DNA of 64,000 nucleotides, from contig NC_054534.1 of NCBI RefSeq assembly GCF_017654505.1, forward strand, positions 12,142,571 to 12,206,570, written 5' to 3'. The translations under genes were made by a program, and so were the position numbers. Positions within the stretch are counted from its first letter, which is position 1. Every line of letters starts with the position of its first letter. The DNA is from Polyodon spathula (taxonomy: Eukaryota; Chordata; Actinopteri; Acipenseriformes; Polyodontidae). Shown one piece after another: positions 45,301 to 57,300 of the stretch. The notes below the pieces were generated by a model, which was given only the letters and a program-made list of their open reading frames with translations, was not told the DNA's origin and ran no database searches.

Positions 45301-48300
45301 AAAATATCTGTCCACCACGAGAAACCAGATGACCTTGAATCGTCCAGGGCGCTGCTCAGGAAGCTGCAGTCCTCTGCCTTGTTTCAGAGGCTGCTTAGGG
45401 AAAGAGAGCAGCTGCCAGTGTTTCAGCACAGAGACAGGGTCCTGGAGGCTATTAGAAGGAACCGTGTAGTGGTGGTGGCGGGTGAGACAGGTAGTGGGAA
45501 GAGCACTCAGGTACCTCAGTTTATCTTGGAGGAGCTGCTGACAGGCAGTTTGAGCTCACAGAAATGCAGAATAGTCTGCACTCAGCCCCGCAGGATCTCC
45601 GCAATGAGTCTAGCTGTCAGGGTGTCTGAGGAGCTTGGCTGTGAAGAGGGGCCAGGGGCAAGAGTAAGTTATTATGTTGCAGAAAAGTGTATCAGTTTAC
45701 ATTTAATGTGTGTGTGTGTCTCTTTTTTAAACCTCCATGTTTCTTATTGGAAAACACCAGTTGGGTATAAGGGGATTGATCTGTAAACTATATCTAGTGT
45801 TCTGCATTTTCGGTTTTTGGCTTTAAAAAATAAGCCTGGCAATGTTTTGGAGTTTATTTTACATGTATAAAATAGGGATAAAATCAGTAATAAATAGTTT
45901 TAAATTGAAACATCTGTAAAAATTGTGGGGAAAAAAATCTCAGTATACACACTTTACATGGGAATATGATGCGTAGCAGTTCTGGTTTCTGATTAAGTTT
46001 AATGTACCTGGGATGTCTGATGAAGCAGAATCTGTGCAACTCGAGGCCAAATGCATTTTCCCATGTCAGCTGGTACTTTGCGAACGTTTGGGCAATCGCT
46101 GTGCTGACGGAAATAGTATCTACAGTGGGTATGAACATGACATCAGCACAAAACAAGTATCCAATCTTCATCCAATAAAAATATTATATTTTTGTGTAAG
46201 TATTTAAATTTAGTTTTTGATCAAGCTTGTAGTTACCACGCTCAGCAATTGCCACAATAAGCAGACTTTCAGATTGGCCAACATAATCAGATGATAATGT
46301 GTTTGTGAAGTGACAGAGAACCACAGTTGAATGTTATTTGATCCCCTGACATCTTAATGTCTGCTGTTTCCTAGGATACAGTGAAGGGCTGCTTTTTACA
46401 ATGTCAAGTCAAAATAAAACCGTATTTTAATCAAAATATTGTGTATTTCTTAGAAAATAGTACCAAAAAATATTGAATAAACAAAAATCAGGTATAAATC
46501 AGTAAAAACAGACCTAAATTATAAAAATAATCCCGGAATTTTTCTGTAAAATTTGGAATAAAGCGGAAATGCAGAACGCTGACCATATCATGTTAGATTA
46601 CTGTACCCAGGGCTAAAACATTTTGGTAAGATGATAAGGCATTGTTGTATTTATATTATGTTACTATATTACAAACTTGTTTTCAGAATTCGTTGTGCGG
46701 TTATCAGATAAGAATGGAGACTAAAGCTGGAGATTCTACGCGGTTGCTCTATTGCACCACTGGAGTTCTTCTCAGGAAATTGCAACAGGATGGGCTTCTT
46801 GATCGTGTCTCGCATGTCATTGTGGATGAGGTGGGTAAAAAACAAGGAATCTTGGAGGGAAAACTATGTCTTTATGATGTTAGCTCCTACCTCGTAGACC
46901 CTACTTTTCAGCATACAAAAGGCTTTCAATATCATCCAGCATTAATTTTTTGCCCAATATTGGTGTAATACCATAACCATGGCTACAGTAATCCAACAGT
47001 AGTAAAGACAGTGTAATCCAGTTACTTATGTTTTTAGGTGTTGTGAGTCTGATTTCAAAGTAGCTTGTTTAGCGATTGTCTAAGAGGTATTTGTTGCTGA
47101 CATATTCTACTAAAGGAAAGGTGTTGAAAAGAAATCACCCAGCTTGTTAAGTTTTGTTTCTACTCTTCAGGTTCATGAGCGCAGCGTCCAGTCAGATTTC
47201 CTGCTGATAATCCTGAAGGAGATTCTGCGCAAGCGCTCTGACCTCCACTTGATTTTAATGAGTGCTACAGTTGACTGCGACAAGTTTTCAAACTATTTTG
47301 GCCGATGCCCAGTTGTGAGAATTCCGGGCAGAACATTTCCTGTAGAGGTAAGAAAATAACACTTAAAATAGTTTGTGTTGGAGAAAATGCAATGCCTAGT
47401 ATTACATGTGTGGGTGTGTGTTTGCTTGCTTGCACGGAAATAAACAGCATCCTATTCTTTATTTTGGCAGGTTTACAACCTTGAAGATGTGGTAGAGGAA
47501 ACCGGTTATGTTTTGGAGCAAGACTCTGATTATAGTCAAAAATTTCTTGAAGAGGAAGAAGAAATCAATGTGAATGTCACTGGAAAGGGAGGGAAAACTC
47601 AGATACACCAGGTAATGACTAACCATGAGATGAAAATCTTGTGTTTGTGTGTGATGTTAGCAACAAATATATACTAATAAAACATAATAATAATAATTCT
47701 CAGCAAAGCCAAACGTGAGTTCCTGTGAGTTTTTGTCGACCATTTAAAATCACTGTAACACACAGAAAATATAAACAGGATTTTAACACAATGCATTCAT
47801 AAACGGTTGCTAGTTGTTGCTGTAGCTATCTGACTTAAAAAGTGCATGTCCTTTCTTTCTTCAACACCTTGCATCAGGAGTTTATTGTTAAAGACACTGG
47901 GCCTGTCTGGGATTTGGGATCAGACCTGCAAAACTACAGCAGCCGCACATGTCGTGCTGTTCAATACATGAACCCAAACAAGATCAACATGGATCTCATC
48001 TTGGATCTGCTAGATTTCTTAGGTATGTAAATGAAGAACGTATTAAAAACTTGAAAAAACTAGGCATAAAAACCTTTCTTAGCTCCATTTATTCTGTATC
48101 GACAGCTAAGAAAACCTTTGTTATCACTGGCACTTAAGAAAAAGAGTCCTTAGTCAAAAACAAACAAAGGTTTTATAGTATATAATAGCCTTTCATACAA
48201 CTAGCTGATAGAATTAATAACACTATAAGTATTTCATTGCAGGACTGTTTTAAGAGTATTTGAACAAATGTTTTTGAAAACACAATAACCATGTGTGTGT

Positions 48301-51300
48301 GTATATTTAGAAATAAATATCTATAAATATATGTATAGCATATAAATATATATACAAACCACTGTTTCAACAGGCTACCATGTTTGTCAGTTTATTCCTG
48401 TTTATTCCTGTCTATTTATATATACATATTATTCTTAATATCACCGACATTTTACTTAACGTACTAAAAGCGGTGAGCCGGGTTGCTTAGCAACCGGTGT
48501 AGGTGGTCGTAGAGAAACTGCCGCGCAGTTTCCTTTTACAGTCGTTCAGGTTTCATCACCAGCCAGATATAAAAAATGTCCTACTCTCCTCTATCTAAAA
48601 ATCAACTATCCTGCCACAAATAAAGACAGGAATACACTACAGAATGGCCTTTAATTAAAACAAGTGAAATCTCTGACTCGCATGCCTACTGTGAATATTG
48701 CTGGACTGACCTCTCGGTGAAACACGGTGACGTCACGATTGTATCATTCATCTAGGTACAAAAAAACATCAACAATTTTCAAAATCTGTTGGAAATCATA
48801 AATCTGTGTGTGAATTTGTGGTGAATACAATCGAAGATAATGCAGTGATAAAGGCAGAGATACTATTTACAAACTTTATTGTTGAGCACAATCTTTCAAT
48901 TGCTGTTTTGGATCATATCGGTCCACTTTGCAAAGCAGCATTTCCGGACTCAAACATCGCCAGCAAGTATGGATCAGGTCTCACAAACACCACTCCCATA
49001 CACCACTTTGTATTAATTAGAATCAGTCATTCTTGACAATACTACCATAGCAATCAATCAATCTTTTAAATCATTATTTTCATTATTAATGATTCAACAA
49101 AAATTGAACTTATGGTTGTTGACTAACTGTGTGGCTGAATTTGTTGTGTTGCTTATAAAATTTATTAGTACATTGTGTATTTTTGAAATGTAAGCCTTAT
49201 CCAGATTATTAAATAGTATGTATTATTTGAATGATTGTCAGTGTCCTGCTTTTTTTTTTAATCTATTTTCTATGTAGTTATTGTTATTTATTAATTAATC
49301 CAAGTATAACATTCCAGTCAGTTACGACAATATGAAAAATTGTATGTTACATGCTGTAATAAATGTAAATTTAAGGACTCTTAACTAAATTGTAGAAAAG
49401 TACCTGATCAAGGACAAAACCTTCCACTGTCTGCCATCAGCAAAGAAAGTGTAAAATGCAGTTCCCATTCAGGTTCACAGGTGACACCTGTATTTTGATC
49501 CATGATTGAATTTGCCTTTTTTTGTAAATGTTCAATTATCAATATTTGGAGGTTGAATATTTCAGTCCAGATTTGGTTCTTCCTTAGATGATTTCATTTT
49601 AATTTGAAGGTGCTAGCAGTACCTGATCATGAAAAAAGTAAATAAATCAATAGCGCCTCACTGCGATCTCCGGGTAATTTTTTTTACTGGTCAGGTGCTA
49701 CTGTTTTTTATGGCAAGTGCTACTATTTTCCGCTTTCAGAACTTGGCATCTGTGGAATATGTGCCTCACTGATTGTTGCCTCAGAAATGACTTAAGTGAA
49801 GCTGGGGTAGACATGTCAATAATGGGTCTTGGCTACAAAGGCATCTAGAAAATGCAGCGTTTATATATTTCACAATAGATATTGGAGCAATGTATTTAAA
49901 CAAGTATTTGCAACATGTGGCAGTGCTTTCTAATATTTTGCCCAATGTTTTTGCTTGACGTTCTAGATAAGAGTCCACAGTATAGAGCAGTGGATGGAGC
50001 TGTGCTGGTTTTCCTGCCTGGACTGGCACATATACAGCAACTGTATGACCTCTTGTCTACAGACAAGAGGTTCCGGGTGAAAGATAGGTACATTTTATGT
50101 GCTGTTTTATGTTTAGCTGTGATGCCAATAGCAAATTGTGTTTTTCAAATGTTGTACTTTACAGTAAGGTTTTTTTTATGTTTTATAAAAGGAAATTGCA
50201 GATACTGTTCACCTGAAAAAAATCTGTTTAGTTGTATTGAGACTGTATTTTGCTTTGCTTTGCAGATATAAATTGGTTGCCTTGCACTCCACACTTTCAT
50301 CAAAAGATCAGGCAGCAGCGTTTACAGTGCCCCCTCCTGGTATTAGAAAGGTACTTTCTGGGAATACACACAATTAGTTCGGCTGTTTTGAGTAGGAGTA
50401 TTGTATTTTCCTGTTTTCCTCTACAGGTCTGCAGTGTTGTAGAGATAAGTTTCTGATAGAGATTGGCTAAGCTTTATATAAAAAATAATTAAAAAAAAAA
50501 ATGAAGATCAACATTTAATTGACTCTCTTGGTAAAAAGATAACAAAAATGTTATAATTACTAAATTATTATTATTGTTCCTTTGCACCAGCAAAGTTGTC
50601 TGGTGTTAGTGTTTCTATTTAGTTTTTTGGTTTCTGTTTGTAAATTAAGATAATACAAGTGCTAGAACAAAAAGTTTTAAATTAAGTCTTAATTGTAACC
50701 TTCCGTGTGGTTCAGGGGGCTCAGACTCCTCACTCCTGTTCTGTCCCTCTGATTTCCTCCATCCTCCCTGCCTCCTCCACTGTGCTGTGCCACATCTGCA
50801 ACAGTCTCCCTCTGAGGGCAAGTGAAGCTCATTCCCCAGCCTTAGAGGCCAAGCTGTGACGGCCTCAGCCTCCGCGAGGAAGAGTTCTACGCAAGCCAAG
50901 GGGAGACCCTGTCCTCTTTTTCTAAGTTACAACCACTGTCCTCCCATTTCAATTCCTGAGCTTCCACACAGCCTTTGCTCCTGTCCCCTGAATTTGTGTA
51001 TAGATGGAAGTGGGTTAAAGAAACTCTCTTTCACTGGAAGAAGTTTGATTGGTATGCAGATGGGCACTATAATTATTTACTGAAGGTGACATAATGTTCT
51101 AATTCCTTTCAGATTGTTTTGGCTACAAACATTGCAGAAACGGGCGTCACAATCCCTGATGTTGTCTTTGTGATAGACACTGGAAAGATCAAGGAGAACA
51201 GGTATATATTATGCAGTGTAATAAAGCTGCTGGTACCTGCATTATTGGTTAACCTGTTCATTTACACATATGATTGATATATGTTGTACTCTTAACATCA

Positions 51301-54300
51301 AAGGTCAAAGATTATAAATATTTAATTAGGGGCACTCTTTTGAGATTATCATCACTGTGTTATTATGTGGTATTTACTGACATGTTTCCTGGTCTGCCTC
51401 AATTTTCTAGGTACCGTGAAAGTAGCCAGATGAGTTCCTTGGTGGAGACCTTCATCAGTAAAGCTAGCGCTCTTCAGCGGCAGGGCAGGGCTGGGCGTGT
51501 CAGGGAAGGGGTTTGTTTCCGCTTGTTCACCAAGGAAAGGTAAATCTGTTTCCACACCGAATCAGAAATTAAAATACACATATGGGAGTACAAAAGCAAT
51601 ATCCATAAAATGTGGTAATATAAGTAAATACAGCAAGCATAAATTCTACCAGATTCTGTCAATAAACAAAAACAAACCACACACACACACACGCACATAC
51701 TATACACAGCAACAACAACAGTATGACAGGGCAGAAGCCCTGCACAGGTAAATGGTGTGGTTTTTGAAGTTGTGTGAATTCAAATACATCATTTTTATTT
51801 ACACAGCTTTTTAGAAACCACACCATTTACCTATGCAGGGGTTCTGACCTGTCACAACACATGTAACACTGCCAAGATTAATCATGTAACTGGCTTAAGG
51901 TGATTTAAATTCAGTACTTGTAAATCTTGCATATCAAATGTTTGTTTGTATTTTTACAGGTATAGAAGCTTTAGCGATTACTCAGACCCAGAAATTCTAC
52001 GAGTGCCTTTAGAAGAGCTTTGTCTGCATATCATGGTAGCGTTTCTTTACATCCCATTCAATGATTATTGAGATGTAGAGCACATGTAGCCTATGGTGGC
52101 TTTGGTTGAGATTCCTGTATTTATATTGTGCAGTATGGTATTGATAGTAATGTCAACCCAGAATCTCTTTGCTTTTATCATTAAAGTCTAAGTTATTAAG
52201 GTTATAACTACCTGACTTTCACAAATTTGAAATAAGATACTTAACAGTACTGTGACAAGCCTTGAAATTAAAAGCACTATAAAAATATAATTATTGTTCT
52301 TGTTGCTCAGGCAGCACTACAAATATCTTCATAATTCAGAATTGTTCCAATTATATAACTGCGGCCTTGTTATATATTAGCATTATAGCTCTGTTATATT
52401 AATGCAACATTTTCATATTAAAAAAAAAATGAAAATACATTCTGGCATTTTCTTCCCTTGCAGAAGTGTGAATATGGCTCTCCAGAAGATTTCCTCTCCA
52501 GAGCTCTGGATCCTCCTCAGCCCCAAGTTGTCAGCAACGCTATGAACCTGCTGAGGAGGATTGGGGCCTGTGAGCTGGACCGCCCCAAACTCACTCCACT
52601 GGGACAGCACCTTGCAACCCTGCCAGTCAATGTCAAAATAGGGAAAATGCTGGTCTTCGGGGCTATATTTGGCTGTTTAGAACCAATTGTAAGTACTTTT
52701 TATGTTTGAAACCAATTTGTACCAAAATGTGTGTTTAATTTTAAGCAGTGTTGATATAACTTCTAACATTTTCTAAGAGGTACCAAAATAAATGTTTATA
52801 GATTTATAATTTGTGCTGCATTTAATTTACCTTATATTGTCCCATTTGCATTAATAGTTATTAATTTGAGTTTAAAATGTTAAAACATTTAAACCCAAAA
52901 CGAAAATGATCTGTATTACTAAGCGCTCACTCTTTGTTTTGCTATCTGACTTGCACATCAAAAAAAAAAAAAAAACCTTAAATATTGAAAAGAATGAATT
53001 TGTCAATGGCCCTAAAACAGTAAAGTATAGTACATGTATAATTTACTGTCAACATGGCTTAACCATTAAGTAACGAAATTAGTGAATTGTCAAATAGTGA
53101 AATAATGAAGAAGCACTGTGTTATTAAGATTATTGTCTTAGTAAGGTTTGCTTTTATTCTGTGTGTTATTTGTCTTGTTTGAAACAAGACAAGGTACTGT
53201 ATTTGACTGTGTATATTCATATCAGTACAGCTGGCACCGGTTAAAATGTTCATTGATACATATATTTTACAGGCAGTTATAGCAGCAGCAATTTCAGAAA
53301 AGTCCCCCTTTGCTACACCAATGAATAGAAAAGATGAGGCAAACCTGGCAAAGGCAGCCTTGGCTTTGTCCAATTCGGATCACCTGACCATTTACAATGC
53401 CTACAAAGGGTAGGTTCTGTATGCTTTGTCATTACCAGTCACATAGCTTTATGGTATAAATCATTCTTATCTTCTATAAGTAACGACTACCAGTCCAGTG
53501 GAACGGGATATCGGGGGAGGAGTTTCTCTAAAATTCAATAAAAACAATACTTAAATTAATGAAATAATGTTAAGTACAGCTTTACAACACTAAATATAGA
53601 CCCATAATCTTTTTTACACAGCACACCAAGAAAATAACCCTTTGTTAAGCTCTATATCTGAAAACAAACTTGAACTGTCTAGAAATTACCAGCGTGGGTT
53701 TATTGTCTTTTAAACGCAAGCTTACTATGGGTGTTGGCTGCCTTACCAGAAGACAACTACAGATAGCAAACAATTAGTATGTTTTCGTGACAAAGTGTTT
53801 TCTGAAAACTAATTTTTTCAGATTTTCTGATTTTCTTAAAACGTCACTTTTCTGTGTTTTAAATGATTAACTATAGAAAATCTAATTAGAATTCAACCGT
53901 ATGCATGGATTGAAGTTTTCGGGAAACGCAGGATATTTTTGCATGCAAAATACTGTAGTAGCCCAAGTATGATTTGAAGACAAGCCATTTCTGCAATAGA
54001 ATGGAGACCAATCCAACCTTTATCGAAGTGTTAGGTGTTAAATTCAAAGATTACTATCCTATACCTCTATTCAGATTCCCCACAATGTGCAATCATTCTT
54101 TCCAACAGCTCACACTGTACTATATTACCTGTTTCCTTTGCAGACATTATTTTAAATTATCATGTCATTTTAAAGCTGGAAAACATTTGCTGCTTCAGTA
54201 TGGGCTATTAACAAATACATACAGACTTTAACAAAAGTATTACTTTATCCATAACTAGACAAATGGATGCCTACAGACTGACTGCAGATTATTTTCTAAA

Positions 54301-57300
54301 ACCACGTGCAGGAGAAAAGGGTCAAAGTGTGCACATGTGCAGTATGCTATTTCAATAGGTTTTCCGAAAAGTGTGTTTACATGATATACATTTTGTTATT
54401 TTTCTGAAAACTTTGTTTATGTGATTTTTGATATCGGAATTAGTTTTCCAAAAAATATCGTAATTCTTATGCTCATGTAAACGCACTGAATGACACAGAT
54501 TTACAAATTTTTGCACCAGATGCGAAGTGTATACTTATTTATGTATTTATTTTTTTAAATTAAATGTAAACCTGCTAATCAAGCACCATGATTAACATTC
54601 TATGTTTCTTGTACCCAGTTAAATGTATGTTTAAATTTGAGTTGATAATATTGATAACAAGCTTTAATAAACCTGGACCAGATGGTCCAATACAGGTATG
54701 TAGTAATAAGCATAAATAGGGGTACAGCTGTGACCAAAAGTTTTGCATCACCTTGTAGACTTAACTTATTTTACTTCAAAAAGTCGAATGAAACCTGCTG
54801 ACTAATGTTACGTTGACAAATTGATTACATACCGCTTTGTAGTTTTCCATATACTTAACAAAAAACTGAAAAAAATTGAAAAATGTGAGATTCTGAAATC
54901 TAACATGAAGTACTGTACTCATAGCTTCCGGTAGACTTTTGCAATCTCATTTTGTAATTTAATTGATTACATGATGTTAAATAAAAGATTTAAATTATGT
55001 TCATGAATTTATTTTATTTTATTTTTTGAATTCTCTCAATCCTAAAATTGTAGGTGATACAAAACTTTTGGCTTTAGGTGTTCCACTCCATTAAGCTACT
55101 TTCTTCAGTGTGGAAAGGTTTTTTTTTTGTTTTTTTTTTCGCATTTTTTTATTCAGGAATATGTCCATTCACAGGTGTTTGCTTTGGCTTCAGACTGGAA
55201 TGTTCCAGGTTTTTAAAAAACAAATTTACTTCTCAGTAAAGTTTGATTTTACAAAGTGTCTCATAAATTGTAAGAGTTATAAAATTTTTTTTTAAAAAAG
55301 CTATCTTTTCTATCCAATTCCAGGTGGAAGAATGCATGCAGTGAGGGGTCTCGTGCTGAAGTGGCATACTGTAGGAAGCACTTTCTGAACAGGACAGCAC
55401 TTTTGACAATTGAGGTTTGCAGTTGCTGCTTACTTTCTACTATATATACATAACTTTATTTTCTTTTAGAAAGCTGCAAAAATTGAATTTAAACTTGTTG
55501 TAAGAGCTATCAAATATTGTGTTGCATGTTCACTGTTTATCCTTTTAAAATATGTTTTCTATTAAAACAGCCATAACTTTAAAAGCGAAATCAAAATTCT
55601 ACTTCAAAACTTAGAAAATAATTACAGTAGACAAATGTTTTGACAAGTGCCGCCTTCATGATATATTTCATTTCTTTCTCTTTTTAATATCCTGCAATGT
55701 GTGTGAATTATGTATTGCTGTTTCTGCCTAGGTCATTATTTGAAATGTTTGCTAAATATTCCAGAACTCTGCACGAGATTGACTGTGAGATGTGGAAGCA
55801 TATCAGTGTTGCACAGGCTTCACTGTACAATGCTTCATCTACATTATGGACAGCAGAGCACAGCGCGATGCCTATATGCTTCCCCCACCTCACTTCCTCT
55901 CAAGCAAAATAGTTAGAGTAGTTCATAAGCATGGCAAATTAGGATCTAAGCAAACAACTGTACATAATAAAGGATATCCTACAGGAAAGAAATTAAATAG
56001 TATTAACTTTAATTCAAGGGCTCTCTCTAAGGTAAGGGATTTAAATACTAAACCCATTTTAAAAGGTCCAGTTCTTCACTACTCTTTCTACATAAAGAAA
56101 ACTTCTTTCAAAAAGCGAGCAGTGTGCAAAGACATTGCTACCGGCTAGCAGCGATTTTTGTGGACCTAGATAGAGAATACACTTTGAACAAGTTTACTTG
56201 TTTTTTCATTTTTTTTTAAATTAATGTTGTTTTTTTTTTATGAATGCAGAAATTACAATACAAACAAGGGAACTTATGTTGGCATTTATATTTACAAAAT
56301 CAATAATGTGCGTAAAATATTCAAAATGAATAAAACACATCAATATTACGATTAATAATATAATTGTAATAAATAACAAAATACTTGCTGTTAAAAGGCT
56401 CATAAGTCAGTTGGTTAAATTCTCTTGTTCACTTCAACACAGTAAGTTAACCTTTTTATATGTATTAGTAATAGTAGTACATACTTGCAATTTATTATAG
56501 AAACTGAAAACTGAGGCATTTGAGTGTTATTTTTAATAACTGAAAATAACAGATTTTGCCAAATAATAATAAAATCCGAAAAAACACGTCTGAACTCAAC
56601 AAAAAATAAAATCCGAAAAATTCAAGCCCTAGTAATACCATATTGCCTCAGCTTTCAACTGAATTGCCTGGATGATGAAAACGATGTGTTTGGTGTGTGT
56701 CTGCACAGGATGTAAAACAGGAGCTGATGAAGATGGTTGAAGTAGTGGGCTTCTCATCTCCCAAATCGAAGTCCAGAGATCAGCCTGCCGACTGGTTAAA
56801 GGAGCAGCTGTCTCCCAATGAGATCTCACTGTTGAACGCCGTGTTGACGGCTGGACTTTATGACAACATTGGAAAGATTATCTACACCCCGTCCGTCGAT
56901 GTCACTGAGAAAGCTGCCTGCACTGTAGAGACTGCGCAAGGCAAAGCCCAGGTCCATCCTTCTTCTGTCAACAGATTCCTGCAGACCTACGGTTGGCTGC
57001 TTTATCAGGAGAAGGTAAGACCCCCACTCTACTGGGACCTGTTTCATGGTGCTGGCTTGTTAATTGCCTTTCTCAGTGATGCAAAGCATGGCTACCCTGT
57101 GGTGGGACAGTAAAAGCACTGAGATATTCGACACTCCACTCAAAAGGACTGGTTGTGCCTAGGTATGCCCCTCTAGAATGTCTTGGCTATCATTTTTGCA
57201 TGACTTAATGGCCATGCCCCCAGCGAAGGGGACAGAGTGGAGGCGGTTGAACATGTACGCATATATGCGTCTATTTGGAGAACAGCTTGTCCAATTGCAA

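Noticed and set aside
55792..56148. 118-residue open frame in DHX29 intron 23
   Set aside because: No similarity recognised; composition looks like translated intron and it does not join the DHX29 frame.
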